Shown: one piece after another, positions 25,505 through 34,806 of the stretch | Layout: the number at the start of each line of letters is the position of its first letter | How positions within the stretch are numbered: position 1 is the first letter of the stretch | NCBI GenBank assembly: GCA_042434945.1 | Contig: CP170191.1 | Location: forward strand, 4,030,001-4,094,000 | DNA from: Escherichia hormaechei_A | Lineage (GTDB): Bacteria; Pseudomonadota; Gammaproteobacteria; Enterobacterales; Enterobacteriaceae | Length of the DNA: 64,000 bases | Direction: 5' to 3' | Position numbers and translations under genes: made by a program | Notes under the pieces: generated by a model | The model's database searches: none | The model's input: only the letters and a program-made list of their open reading frames with translations | Told to the model about the DNA's origin: nothing

Positions 25505-27415
25505 ATGTCATCCGATATTAAGATCAAAGTGCAAAGCTTTGGTCGTTTCCTCAGCAACATGGTGATGCCAAATATCGGCGCGTTTATCGCGTGGGGTATC
25601 ATCACCGCGTTATTTATTCCAACAGGGTGGTTACCGAACGAGACGCTGGCGAAGCTGGTCGGGCCGATGATCACTTATCTCCTGCCGCTGCTGATCGGTT
25701 ATACCGGTGGTAAGCTGGTAGGCGGCGAACGTGGCGGCGTAGTCGGTGCCATCACCACCATGGGCGTTATCGTCGGCGCAGACATGCCGATGTTCCTCGG
25801 TTCTATGATTGCAGGTCCGCTGGGCGGCTGGTGCATTAAGCACTTCGACCGCTGGGTAGACGGTAAGATCAAATCCGGTTTTGAGATGCTGGTGAATAAC
25901 TTCTCCGCAGGCATCATCGGGATGATCCTCGCTATTCTGGCATTCCTCGGCATTGGCCCGATTGTTGAAGCCCTGTCCAAAATGCTGGCTGCGGGCGTTA
26001 ACTTCATGGTTGTCCATGACATGCTGCCGCTGGCGTCTATCTTTGTTGAACCGGCGAAAATCCTGTTCCTCAACAACGCCATTAACCACGGTATCTTCTC
26101 GCCGCTGGGTATTCAGCAGTCCCATGAACTGGGTAAATCAATCTTCTTCCTGATTGAAGCTAACCCAGGTCCAGGTATGGGCGTGCTGCTGGCGTACATG
26201 TTCTTTGGTCGTGGTAGCGCTAAACAGTCTGCGGGCGGTGCGGCAATCATCCACTTCCTGGGGGGTATCCACGAAATCTACTTCCCGTATGTGCTGATGA
26301 ATCCGCGTCTGATCCTCGCAGTCATCCTCGGCGGTATGACTGGCGTGTTCACGCTGACTATCCTGGGCGGTGGTCTGGTTTCTCCGGCATCTCCGGGTTC
26401 TATCCTTGCTGTACTGGCGATGACACCAAAAGGTGCTTACTTCGCTAACATCGCGGGTGTGTGTGCGGCGATGGCTGTCTCCTTCGTTGTCTCTGCTATT
26501 TTGCTGAAAACCAGCAAAGTGAAAGAAGAAGATGATATTGAAGCAGCAACTCGTCGTATGCAGGACATGAAAGCTGAGTCTAAAGGCGCATCTCCGCTGT
26601 CTGCTGGCGATGTGACTAACGACCTGAGCCACGTACGTAAAATCATCGTTGCCTGTGACGCCGGTATGGGTTCCAGTGCGATGGGCGCAGGCGTTCTGCG
26701 TAAGAAAATTCAGGATGCAGGTCTGTCGCAGATTTCTGTTACTAACAGCGCGATCAACAACCTGCCGCCAGATGTGGACCTCGTCATCACTCACCGTGAC
26801 CTGACCGAACGCGCTATGCGCCAGGTTCCGCAGGCACAGCATATTTCGCTGACCAACTTCCTCGACAGCGGCCTGTACACCAGCCTGACCGAACGTCTGG
26901 TTGCTGCCCAACGCCACACGGCAAACGAAGAGAAAGTAAAAGACAGCCTGAAAGACAGCTTTGACGATTCCAGTGCTAACCTGTTCAAGCTAGGCGCGGA
27001 GAACATCTTCCTCGGTCGCAAAGCGGCAACCAAAGAAGAAGCGATTCGTTTTGCTGGCGAGCAGCTGGTGAAAGGCGGTTACGTTGAGCCGGAATACGTT
27101 CAGGCGATGCTGGATCGTGAAAAACTGACCCCGACTTATCTGGGTGAGTCTATCGCGGTGCCACACGGTACGGTTGAAGCGAAAGATCGCGTACTGAAAA
27201 CGGGCGTCGTGTTCTGCCAGTACCCGGAAGGCGTGCGCTTCGGTGAAGAAGAAGATGACATTGCCCGTCTGGTGATTGGTATTGCTGCCCGTAACAACGA
27301 GCACATTCAGGTTATCACCAGCCTGACCAATGCACTGGATGATGAGTCCGTCATCGAGCGTCTGGCACACACCACCAGCGTGGATGAAGTGGAACTGCTG
27401 GCAGGTCGTAAGTAA
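25505..27415 (+). CDS. mtlA: PTS mannitol-specific EIICBA
   Basis: MtlA imports and phosphorylates mannitol to mannitol 1-phosphate. It has 636 residues: a membrane EIIC domain (about 1-340, including NPGPGMGVLLAYM and GGIHEIYFPYVL), an EIIB domain with phosphorylated Cys384 in VACDAGMGSSAMG, and an EIIA domain with phosphorylated His554 in SIAVPHGTVEAK. E. coli MtlA is 637 residues. The C-terminus here reads DEVELLAGRK where I remember DEVLELLAGRK, a one-codon difference. The operon is mtlADR, with a repeat-rich gap of about 230 bp before mtlD. Confidence 0.98.
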   Translation: MSSDIKIKVQSFGRFLSNMVMPNIGAFIAWGIITALFIPTGWLPNETLAKLVGPMITYLLPLLIGYTGGKLVGGERGGVVGAITTMGVIVGADMPMFLGSMIAGPLGGWCIKHFDRWVDGKIKSGFEMLVNNFSAGIIGMILAILAFLGIGPIVEALSKMLAAGVNFMVVHDMLPLASIFVEPAKILFLNNAINHGIFSPLGIQQSHELGKSIFFLIEANPGPGMGVLLAYMFFGRGSAKQSAGGAAIIHFLGGIHEIYFPYVLMNPRLILAVILGGMTGVFTLTILGGGLVSPASPGSILAVLAMTPKGAYFANIAGVCAAMAVSFVVSAILLKTSKVKEEDDIEAATRRMQDMKAESKGASPLSAGDVTNDLSHVRKIIVACDAGMGSSAMGAGVLRKKIQDAGLSQISVTNSAINNLPPDVDLVITHRDLTERAMRQVPQAQHISLTNFLDSGLYTSLTERLVAAQRHTANEEKVKDSLKDSFDDSSANLFKLGAENIFLGRKAATKEEAIRFAGEQLVKGGYVEPEYVQAMLDREKLTPTYLGESIAVPHGTVEAKDRVLKTGVVFCQYPEGVRFGEEEDDIARLVIGIAARNNEHIQVITSLTNALDDESVIERLAHTTSVDEVELLAGRK

Positions 27416-27420
27416 TCCAA

Positions 27421-27618
27421 TCCCACCCTCTCCACATGGAGAAGGTGGGGTTAATTGCCTGATGCGCTACGCTTATCAGGCCTACAGGATGCATCACAAT
27501 TTGTTGAATTTGCACGTTCTTGTAGGCCGGATAAGGCGCTTACGCCGCATCCGGCGCTGCCCCTCTCCTCACGGAGAGGGTTTGGGTGAGGGAAAAGCCT
27601 CACCCCAGCCCTCTCGGG
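27421..27618. repeat. mtlA-mtlD intergenic hairpin, BIME and palindromic repeats
   Basis: A hairpin CCCACCCTCTCC/GGAGAAGGTGGG lies at 27422-27449, directly after mtlA. Two REP units in opposite orientation (27456-27486, GCCTGATGCGCTACGCTTAT type; 27520-27556, GTAGGCCGGATAAGGCGCTT type) form a BIME. A CCCTCTCC/GGAGAGGG repeat of the CCTCACCCCAGCCCTCTC family covers 27560-27618. Such elements protect the upstream message from exonucleases and can lower expression of the downstream gene. Confidence 0.8.
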
Positions 27619-27644
27619 TAAAAACATTGATGAAGGTTAATACT

Positions 27645-28793
27645 ATGAAAGCATTACATTTTGGCGCAGGTAATATCGGTCGTGGCTTTATCGGTAAACT
27701 GCTGGCAGACGCGGGTATCCAACTGACGTTTGCCGATGTCAATCAGGTGGTACTTGATGCCCTGAATGCCCGTCATAGCTATCAGGTACATGTGGTTGGT
27801 GAAACCGAGCAGGTAGATACCGTTTCCGGCGTCAATGCTGTCAGCAGCATTGGTGATGATGTCGTTGATCTGATTGCTCAGGTTGATTTAGTCACTACCG
27901 CCGTTGGCCCGGTTGTGCTGGAACGTATTGCTCCGGCAATCGCCAAAGGGCTGGTGAAACGTAAAGAACAAGGTAATGAATCCCCGCTGAACATCATCGC
28001 CTGTGAAAACATGGTACGCGGTACCACGCAGCTGAAAGGCCATGTGATGAACGCCCTGCCGGAAGACGCCAAAGCGTGGGTAGAAGAACACGTTGGCTTT
28101 GTCGATTCCGCCGTTGACCGCATCGTACCGCCTTCGGCTTCGGCAACTAACGATCCGCTGGAAGTGACGGTAGAAACCTTCAGCGAATGGATTGTCGATA
28201 AAACGCAGTTCAAAGGCGCACTGCCGAACATCCCAGGCATGGAGTTAACCGACAACCTGATGGCATTTGTCGAACGTAAACTCTTCACCCTGAACACGGG
28301 TCATGCTATAACCGCGTACCTCGGAAAACTGGCCGGTCATCAGACCATTCGTGACGCGATTCTCGACGAGAAAATCCGCGCGGTGGTAAAAGGTGCGATG
28401 GAAGAAAGTGGTGCAGTATTGATCAAGCGCTACGGCTTTGACGCTGACAAGCATGCGGCGTACATCCAGAAAATTCTCGGCCGTTTTGAGAACCCGTATC
28501 TGAAAGATGATGTAGAGCGCGTAGGCCGTCAGCCACTGCGTAAACTGAGTGCTGGCGACCGTCTGATCAAGCCACTGCTCGGTACGCTGGAATATGGTCT
28601 GCCACATAAAAACCTGATTGAAGGTATTGCCGCTGCAATGCACTTCCGCAGTGAAGATGATCCGCAGGCTCAGGAACTGGCAGCACTGATCGCTGACAAA
28701 GGTCCGCAGGCGGCGCTGGCACAGATTTCCGGTCTTGATGCCAACAGCGAGGTTGTATCCGAGGCGGTAACCGCTTATAAAGCAATGCAATAA
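27645..28793 (+). CDS. mtlD: mannitol-1-phosphate 5-dehydrogenase
   Basis: MtlD oxidises mannitol 1-phosphate to fructose 6-phosphate with NAD. The ATG at 27645 gives 382 residues, the E. coli length, starting MKALHFGAGNIGRGFIGKLL with the Rossmann motif GAGNIGRG. The polyol dehydrogenase segments IACENMVRGTT, KLFTLNTGHAITAY and KRYGFDADKH are present. The frame is open upstream into the repeat region, but the conserved protein begins here. The stop codon shares one base with the mtlR start (TAATG). Confidence 0.98.
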   Translation: MKALHFGAGNIGRGFIGKLLADAGIQLTFADVNQVVLDALNARHSYQVHVVGETEQVDTVSGVNAVSSIGDDVVDLIAQVDLVTTAVGPVVLERIAPAIAKGLVKRKEQGNESPLNIIACENMVRGTTQLKGHVMNALPEDAKAWVEEHVGFVDSAVDRIVPPSASATNDPLEVTVETFSEWIVDKTQFKGALPNIPGMELTDNLMAFVERKLFTLNTGHAITAYLGKLAGHQTIRDAILDEKIRAVVKGAMEESGAVLIKRYGFDADKHAAYIQKILGRFENPYLKDDVERVGRQPLRKLSAGDRLIKPLLGTLEYGLPHKNLIEGIAAAMHFRSEDDPQAQELAALIADKGPQAALAQISGLDANSEVVSEAVTAYKAMQ

Positions 28794-29380
28794 TGGTGGA
28801 CCAGGCGCAGGACACCCTGCGCCCGAATAACAGATTGTCAGATATGCAGGCAACAATGGAACAAACCCAGGCCTTTGAAAACCGTGTGCTTGAGCGTCTG
28901 AATGCTGGCAAAACCGTGCGAAGCTTTCTGATCACCGCCGTCGAGCTCCTGACCGAGGCGGTAAATCTTCTGGTGCTTCAGGTATTCCGCAAAGACGATT
29001 ACGCGGTGAAGTATGCTGTAGAACCGTTACTCGACGGCGATGGTCCGCTGGGCGATCTTTCTGTGCGTTTAAAACTCATTTACGGGTTGGGCGTCATTAA
29101 CCGCCAGGAATACGAAGATGCGGAACTGCTGATGGCATTGCGTGAAGAGCTAAATCACGACGGCAACGAGTACGCCTTTACCGACGACGAAATCCTTGGA
29201 CCCTTTGGTGAACTGCACTGCGTGGCGGCGTTACCACCGCCGCCACAGTTTGAACCAGCAGACTCCAGTTTGTATGCAATGCAAATTCAGCGCTATCAAC
29301 AGGCTGTGCGATCAACAATGGTCCTTTCACTGACTGAGCTGATTTCCAAAATCAGCTTAAAAAAAGCCTTTCAAAAGTAA
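28793..29380 (+). CDS. mtlR: mannitol operon repressor MtlR
   Basis: MtlR is a 195-residue all-helical repressor of the mtl operon in the MtlR/FumE family, with no classical helix-turn-helix. It starts MVDQAQDTLRPNNRLSDMQA and has the conserved core FLITAVELLTEAVNLLVLQV. Translation is coupled to mtlD by a 1-bp overlap. The protein appears the same as E. coli MtlR as I recall it. A later in-frame Met (MQATMEQTQ) is a possible alternative start. Confidence 0.95.
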   Translation: MVDQAQDTLRPNNRLSDMQATMEQTQAFENRVLERLNAGKTVRSFLITAVELLTEAVNLLVLQVFRKDDYAVKYAVEPLLDGDGPLGDLSVRLKLIYGLGVINRQEYEDAELLMALREELNHDGNEYAFTDDEILGPFGELHCVAALPPPPQFEPADSSLYAMQIQRYQQAVRSTMVLSLTELISKISLKKAFQK

Positions 29381-29438
29381 GCCCTCACACATTGGTGTAT
29401 CCTTCCCTGTAAATTCCCCGTTTTCAGAGTTATTTGTC

Positions 29439-29801
29439 ATGAAAGAAGTCGAAAAGAACGAAATTAAACGCCTGAGCGACCGTCTGGATCTGATCCGCCA
29501 TCAGATGGCTGGCCTCTCCCTGGTCGATTCCGCCGAGAAGTATGCCGAGCTGGAAAAAGAGTCCGTGAAGCTGGAGGCGGAAATTGAACGCCTGCGCGAA
29601 GTGAAAGGCCAGAAGCTGAGTAAAGAAGCGCAGAAGCTGATGAACATGCCGCATCGCCGCGCGATCACCAAAAAAGAGCAGGCCGACATGGGCAAGCTGA
29701 AGAAAAGCGTCCGTGGCCTGGTGGTGGTGCACCCGATGACTGAGCTTGGTCGCGAAATGGGCCTGAAAGAGATGACGGGTTTTTGTAAGACCGCGTTCTG
29801 A
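29439..29801 (+). CDS. yibL: ribosome-associated DUF2810 protein YibL
   Basis: This 120-residue basic, largely helical protein has a long predicted coiled coil in the first 70 residues (EIKRLSDRLDLIRHQMAG, KESVKLEAEIERLREVKG) and a conserved tail KKSVRGLVVVHPMTELGREM. YibL co-purifies with ribosomes in E. coli, but its function is unknown. It follows mtlR with its own ribosome site. A GC-rich hairpin CCCCTGCCGCTGCGGCAGGGG at 29808-29829 separates it from the converging fimbrial operon. Confidence 0.93.
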   Translation: MKEVEKNEIKRLSDRLDLIRHQMAGLSLVDSAEKYAELEKESVKLEAEIERLREVKGQKLSKEAQKLMNMPHRRAITKKEQADMGKLKKSVRGLVVVHPMTELGREMGLKEMTGFCKTAF

Positions 29802-29833
29802 TCGCCCTCCCCTGCCGCTGCGGCAGGGGAAAC

Positions 29834-30928
29834 TCAGTTGTAAATCAGGTTAAACGTCGCCATCGCATCCGCTTTTCCCGCCGTCACGTTCTCTTCCGTC
29901 TGAAGGTAATGCGCATTAAACCAGAAGGTTTGCGTCTGGTTATCCCCCACTTGCCCAAATGCTGACACCTGTGGGGTGTTCCACGGTACCACCTGCCCCT
30001 GAACCGAACCGGTATTGTCACCGTAAAGCAGTTCGATCCCGACACCGCTGGCGCTATCCTCCTGCTTCGTCAATGCCAGCGCCCGATCGTTGCCCGGCGT
30101 GGTATCGCCAAAGAAACCCATCTTCACCGCCGTGTTATTTTCGCAGGTCACCGGAATGCTGAAGCGTCCGCCTCCGGCGCGGGAGCCGATACCGTGAAAA
30201 TCACGCTGGCTCACGCTCCCCATGGGAACAAGAATGCTGCGAGAGCCCACTGAACAGCTGGTACGCCTGACGGTGAAGCTGGCGAGATGGATCTGTACCG
30301 GTGTCGCCACGTTGGTGGCGCTGGCTTGATTTTCTCCCGCCTGCAATATCAGCGATCCGACATTTTGCTCCTGGGAATTGGCGTTATCGTCAGGCATGGC
30401 GCTGGTCGTTGGAATTTTGTAAAACACCACCCAGAACTGCATTTTATACATTGAGGCGCTGGCAAAGGCGGGGTTTTGCGATGCGTCGCAAATGCGCCGG
30501 GACTCATTGCCATTCACCTGACTTGTGCCGTCAATGTAGCGTACCGCATCGGCGCCGCAGTACTGCTGTTCCCGGAACCCCAGCGCGTAGCCGATGCCGT
30601 CGATCTGAGTTTTATAGACGTGACGTGACGCGCCGTCTTCACCAACCACGGTGCCGACGGGGTTATCCATGTCGACAAAGCCGATACTACGCCAGGCATC
30701 ATTCCCGCCATCACAGCTGTAGAAATCCGCCCCGGTAGACTGTATCGGCGCAGATATCGGCGTCCAGTCCGCCGTGCCGGGCGCATACCCTATGGCGTAG
30801 GGCACCTGAACGACCCACTGATCGCGCGTGGTGCGGCAAGATGAGGTCTGAGCATGGGCATGAAAACTCAGCATGCCAAAAAGCGAAAGAAGGCTCAGAT
30901 AGAAAAACCAGTGAATAAAACGACGCAT
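29834..30928 (-). CDS. fimbrial tip adhesin (two-domain)
   Basis: This 364-residue secreted protein has the signal peptide RRFIHWFFYLSLLSLFGMLS ending around HAHA. An N-terminal receptor-binding-like domain of about 210 residues, with cysteines at SSCRTT, YSCDGG, QQYCGAD and RRICDAS, is followed by a pilin domain. That domain starts near VQIHLASFTVRRTSCSVGSR and ends in the typical MATFNLIYN strand. This is the layout of FimH/LpfD-like tip adhesins of chaperone/usher fimbriae. It is the last gene of the operon, 9 bp after the usher. The receptor cannot be told from sequence. Confidence 0.88.
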   Translation of the reverse strand: MRRFIHWFFYLSLLSLFGMLSFHAHAQTSSCRTTRDQWVVQVPYAIGYAPGTADWTPISAPIQSTGADFYSCDGGNDAWRSIGFVDMDNPVGTVVGEDGASRHVYKTQIDGIGYALGFREQQYCGADAVRYIDGTSQVNGNESRRICDASQNPAFASASMYKMQFWVVFYKIPTTSAMPDDNANSQEQNVGSLILQAGENQASATNVATPVQIHLASFTVRRTSCSVGSRSILVPMGSVSQRDFHGIGSRAGGGRFSIPVTCENNTAVKMGFFGDTTPGNDRALALTKQEDSASGVGIELLYGDNTGSVQGQVVPWNTPQVSAFGQVGDNQTQTFWFNAHYLQTEENVTAGKADAMATFNLIYN

Positions 30929-30937
30929 GATATTCCT

Positions 30938-33418
30938 CTAATGGCACTCAACGGATAGCGTGGCGATACCGGGGGCCATATGAGCTTTCCCCAGTCTGAA
31001 AGGTGTCTGGCATTGCTGCTGCTCCCCGTCCTGATACCAGCTGACGCGCAGGGTGCCGCGCTCTGGTACCCCGCTCAGGTAGGCCTGACCGCCGTCAGCG
31101 ACCATGCTTCGGTTTGCAGAATGGCGGTTCTGCTCCACCACTTCAGCCTGCGCGCCAAACGGCAACGGTTCGCCGTGGTAGCGCAGGGAAAACAGAACGC
31201 GATAACCAATGTGGGTTTTGTAATTGGCCAGCACCACCGCGCCGCTGGTGGGAATGAGCGTCAGACCGCTCTGCTCAACGTCGACGTTCTCACCCAGTGT
31301 CGCCGTATCAAGGCTGACGGTATTTTTGCGATACGCCGAGAGCGTTGGCATGACCGCATAGCCGCGGCTGTCGGTATGGATCCCGTTGTAGCCCTCCGGC
31401 TCAACGTTCGCCGCGCCGGGCACGCGTAGCAGGGCGACGGTATCGCCCAGCGGCTGGCTAAGCGTGACGCCATACTGCGTGGCGATAACGCCTCCGGCGA
31501 GTCCGAGGCTCGCGTTGCTACCGCTTCGGCTGTGGTCATAACCGAGGCTGACGTTGCCGTAGCCACCGTTGTATTGCAGCGCCAGGCTGGTACTGTCGGC
31601 TTGTCCCTCGCTGGCCTTACTCTGCTGAACGCTGTAATTAAGGTTGCGATTCGCCAGCGCACTGCCGTTGAGTGACACCTGCTGAGTGGTCATCCCACGA
31701 TTGTTGTGGTTGATGAAGTAACTGACCGAGCTGTCCGGTAACCAGTGACCAAGCGGAACATTGACGTTAAACGACACGGTACGATCGGGATGCTGCTCAA
31801 GCGCTGAGTCGGTGTAGTCATACCCCGCGCCCCAGGTAATGCCTCGCCAGCTGGTGTACCAGCCAATGTGGATGGTTTTATCCTGCCCGGACGTATGCCA
31901 GTAATCCTGCATCCATGCCGAGACGCTGAGGCTGCCGAACTGACCCAGCGTCTGTGAGAAGGTGACCTGCGAGCGGCTACGGCGATTATTGAGTTGCAGC
32001 TGTTGGCTGTCAGACTGATTCAGTTCACTGAATTCATAGTAATTGCGCGAGGCATAGCGATAACTCGCCAGGTTGAAGGCGGTGCCGGTAGCGCTGAAAT
32101 CTTTCTGATACTGAATGCGCCACGCCTGCCCCATCGCGCTTTTGCCATTGGGTAAACGGCTTTTTGCCAGCGTATCGTCAATGCCCAGCGAGCCAAATGC
32201 GCCAAACCCTCTGCCTACGCCAATTGCACCGGCCTGATAGTTGCTCGCCGTACGAAAGCCGCCATACACCGTCATCCTCGAGAGCAGGCCGTAGAAGAAA
32301 GCGCCTTCAACAAACTCAGGTGAACGCGCATCGCCGGAGCCGGAGTGAAATCGTCCGGCGTTGAGGCTGTATTTCAGGCTGCCCAGGCGTCGCATAAACG
32401 GCACCGCAGAATAGGGTTGGGTAAAGACGCGCGTTGAGCCGTCACTTTCCGTGACCGTCACCTGTAGATCGCCACTTTGTGCGCCGGGGAACAGATCGTT
32501 AATGATAAATGGCCCGGCGGCCACCCAGGTTTCATAGATCACATAGCCATTTTGCGAAACGGAGACTTTAGCGAAGCTGTGTGCGACGCCGCGGATGGTT
32601 GGTGCGAAGCCGCGCTGGCTGTCGGGCAACATGCTTTCGCTTGATGTAAGCTGTACCCCGCGAAACGCCACGCTATCGAAGACGTCGCCTGCGGTCCAGG
32701 CATCGCCGATCCGTAGCTGGCTGTTAAGACGGCGAATATCCCGGGTCAGCCAGCTACTTTGCGACTGAAAATGGTCGCCGCCCGCGTCGCTGTGGCTCCA
32801 GGCGGAGGTGTTGCGCAACCGCCACGCCCCCAGATTGATACCGTTACGCAGGCTCAGATAGCTGGATGTCGTGACGCCACGCTGATGATGTGCCTGGCCG
32901 CCCGACAGACTGTAATCAGTAAAGGCCGCCGGGATACCATCGTCCCACTGCGACTGCGGCACGTAGCCACGGCTGCGGTGTTTCATCGCCGCCTGCGGCA
33001 GGCTGAGAAAGAGACGCTGCTGGTTGAAATCATAGGAGGTTCGCGCTGCCGGAATGAAATCCGCGAGGTGCGTGAACGTTTCTCCCTCCCGCAACCGTGA
33101 GAATGCAGGAATGGCCCTGACATTTACCCCAAGCGCTTCCAGCAGCGATACGCTAAAAACGGGTTGCAGGCTGCCTTTCTCATTGACGAAGGTGATCTCC
33201 TGATGCCGCTCCTCGCGTCCGTTAATCTCCAGCGTCACGAGCCAGGTGCCTGGCATCTGCCCGCCCTTTTCAGAGAAATAGTGCAGATCCGCCGTTTTCT
33301 GTTCGGTAGAGGAAAGCTCCAGCGCGGCGGGATCAAAGTAATCCTCGGCCATCCCCGCGCGGCTGAAGCTAAGCAGCAACACCGAAAGCGGCGCGTAACG
33401 AAACAGGCGAAAAGACAT
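30938..33418 (-). CDS. fimbrial outer-membrane usher
   Basis: This 826-residue usher of the FimD/PapC family exports and polymerises pilus subunits across the outer membrane. From the ATG at 33418 the signal peptide is MSFRLFRYAPLSVLLLSF up to GMA, followed by EDYFDPAALEL, the typical mature start. Family segments include RGYVPQSQWDDGIPAAFTDY, RDIRRLNSQLRIGDAW, SVSQNGYVIYETWVAAGPF with INDLFPG, and a C-terminal domain with YLSGVPERGTLRVSW. An upstream in-frame start would overlap the chaperone and spoil the signal peptide. It begins 4 bp after the chaperone stop. Confidence 0.95.
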   Translation of the reverse strand: MSFRLFRYAPLSVLLLSFSRAGMAEDYFDPAALELSSTEQKTADLHYFSEKGGQMPGTWLVTLEINGREERHQEITFVNEKGSLQPVFSVSLLEALGVNVRAIPAFSRLREGETFTHLADFIPAARTSYDFNQQRLFLSLPQAAMKHRSRGYVPQSQWDDGIPAAFTDYSLSGGQAHHQRGVTTSSYLSLRNGINLGAWRLRNTSAWSHSDAGGDHFQSQSSWLTRDIRRLNSQLRIGDAWTAGDVFDSVAFRGVQLTSSESMLPDSQRGFAPTIRGVAHSFAKVSVSQNGYVIYETWVAAGPFIINDLFPGAQSGDLQVTVTESDGSTRVFTQPYSAVPFMRRLGSLKYSLNAGRFHSGSGDARSPEFVEGAFFYGLLSRMTVYGGFRTASNYQAGAIGVGRGFGAFGSLGIDDTLAKSRLPNGKSAMGQAWRIQYQKDFSATGTAFNLASYRYASRNYYEFSELNQSDSQQLQLNNRRSRSQVTFSQTLGQFGSLSVSAWMQDYWHTSGQDKTIHIGWYTSWRGITWGAGYDYTDSALEQHPDRTVSFNVNVPLGHWLPDSSVSYFINHNNRGMTTQQVSLNGSALANRNLNYSVQQSKASEGQADSTSLALQYNGGYGNVSLGYDHSRSGSNASLGLAGGVIATQYGVTLSQPLGDTVALLRVPGAANVEPEGYNGIHTDSRGYAVMPTLSAYRKNTVSLDTATLGENVDVEQSGLTLIPTSGAVVLANYKTHIGYRVLFSLRYHGEPLPFGAQAEVVEQNRHSANRSMVADGGQAYLSGVPERGTLRVSWYQDGEQQQCQTPFRLGKAHMAPGIATLSVECH

Positions 33419-33422
33419 GGTC

Positions 33423-34097
33423 TTAAAGAGGCTGGGTGTGGGTGGCGGTGATGGCACCAAAATCATTAATAGCCGACCAGCTTACGCCCCCGGAGGCGGA
33501 CACAGGCCATTCGCGGATTTCCCCTGGACCGATCATGCCCGGCTGCTCAATTTTATGCCCGCCAACGGACAGTCGATAAAAAGAGACGTAGTATGGCGTC
33601 GGGTTGGCGGCCTTAAGCCCTTTTCCCGTCCGCGAAAACGTTATTTTCTGCCAGGCAGTGGCAGCGTCCCCTTTAAGGTTGTCCGGGCGGTAGAAAATTT
33701 TAAATTTCGATTTAACGTTAACTTGTAATTCGTTGCTGCTCTCTTTTGGCTTTGGCGCAATCGCTTTAATATCGAGCCAGAATACAGATTCACGATCTGT
33801 GGGCAGCGGAGCGCCGGTATATTGAATACGCAGCGTGTTGGTCTGCTCCGGATCAAGTCTGAACAGAGGTGGTGTGACAATAAATGGCACAGCGTTATTT
33901 TTATCCTGCCCATCACCTTCAACCCACGACTGAATAAGATAGGGAACCGCACTTTCCATATTAGAAACAGAGAATGCCACCTCCTTGCTGTGTTGTGGGT
34001 ATACGATCCGTGTTCCCCCCATTACAACGCCAGCGGAAACTGACGCAGAACTAACCATTAATGCAGTGAGCATAATATACGATAAACGTTTCATCAT
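33423..34097 (-). CDS. periplasmic fimbrial chaperone
   Basis: This 224-residue PapD-like chaperone holds pilus subunits by donor-strand complementation. A signal peptide covers about 22 residues (ending SVSAG), followed by the first Ig domain with TRIVYPQHSKEVAFSVSN. The conserved VFWLDIKAIAPKP and KSKFKIFYRPDNL segments lead into the second domain. The Arg/Lys pair that anchors the subunit C-terminus is expected in TRIVYP and SKFKIFYRP. It lies between the major subunit and the usher, all on the minus strand. Confidence 0.94.
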   Translation of the reverse strand: MMKRLSYIMLTALMVSSASVSAGVVMGGTRIVYPQHSKEVAFSVSNMESAVPYLIQSWVEGDGQDKNNAVPFIVTPPLFRLDPEQTNTLRIQYTGAPLPTDRESVFWLDIKAIAPKPKESSNELQVNVKSKFKIFYRPDNLKGDAATAWQKITFSRTGKGLKAANPTPYYVSFYRLSVGGHKIEQPGMIGPGEIREWPVSASGGVSWSAINDFGAITATHTQPL

Positions 34098-34127
34098 TAT
34101 TATCTCTGGAGGTGGCTGAGAGTGAAA

Positions 34128-34709
34128 TCAGTTATAAACCATCAGGAAGTTAGAAACGGCATTGACGTCGCCCGCGTTAATTTCCGACCCGTCTTTGTCG
34201 AGAGAGGCATAAAACGTTAATTCAGCATTGCCTTCAGCATCCGGTGCGGTTGTTTCAGATACCGTACCCGGTTTAATCGCGGTGCTGCGATCGCTGTTAT
34301 AAAGCTTCACGCCGACGCCCGTCGCCATACCTTCGCCTGGCGTAACCTGTAGCAGTGTGTCATTCACCGTATCTTTGGTTCCGTCAAACAGTACCGCAAC
34401 CGATTCAACCGTCTCCGGGCAGTTCTCTACGTTGATTTTGAACTCACGCGGCGTCGTTTCGCTGTGATCGTCAAAGTAGCTTTTCGCCCACGCGCCGAGG
34501 TCTACCGTTTTGCTTTTTGACGCAGGGGTAATATCACAGGAAATAAGTGTGATTTTCCCGGTAAAGTTGATCACGCCGCCTGTGCTCTGCGAGCCAGCGC
34601 CTGTATCCAGGGAAGCATTAACGCCAGAATCACTGCTTGCCAGTACTGATTGAGAAGATAACAGCAGCCCCGCCGCGGCAATCGCCAGCGCCACATTTTT
34701 GATTTTCAT
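34128..34709 (-). CDS. major fimbrial subunit (type 1-like pilin)
   Basis: This 193-residue pilin precursor has the signal peptide MKIKNVALAIAAAGLLLSSQ ending around VLA. The mature part has the paired cysteines ISCDITP and VENCPE and ends in the strand AVSNFLMVYN. The ATG at 34709 is preferred over the GTG at 34718 because GAGGGG at about 34,722-34,727 is too close to the GTG and well spaced from the ATG. It is the first conserved gene of the four-gene operon pilin-chaperone-usher-adhesin. A perfect palindrome lies 44 bp upstream of the start. Confidence 0.92.
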   Translation of the reverse strand: MKIKNVALAIAAAGLLLSSQSVLASSDSGVNASLDTGAGSQSTGGVINFTGKITLISCDITPASKSKTVDLGAWAKSYFDDHSETTPREFKINVENCPETVESVAVLFDGTKDTVNDTLLQVTPGEGMATGVGVKLYNSDRSTAIKPGTVSETTAPDAEGNAELTFYASLDKDGSEINAGDVNAVSNFLMVYN

Positions 34710-34752
34710 TTGGAACACTTTCCCCTCTGTAAATTAAACAGATATAGACTTG

Positions 34753-34767
34753 TTGTACCAGGTACAA
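34753..34767. promoter_or_regulatory. Palindrome TTGTACC-A-GGTACAA upstream of the fimbrial operon
   Basis: Two 7-bp arms form a perfect inverted repeat around one base, 44 bp upstream of the pilin ATG. That is where an operator or activator site would lie. No regulator can be assigned. It is too short and lacks a T-run for an intrinsic terminator. Confidence 0.5.
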
Positions 34768-34806
34768 TAACCGCTATAAGGATTTAAAAACGCCACCAAA
34801 AGGGTT

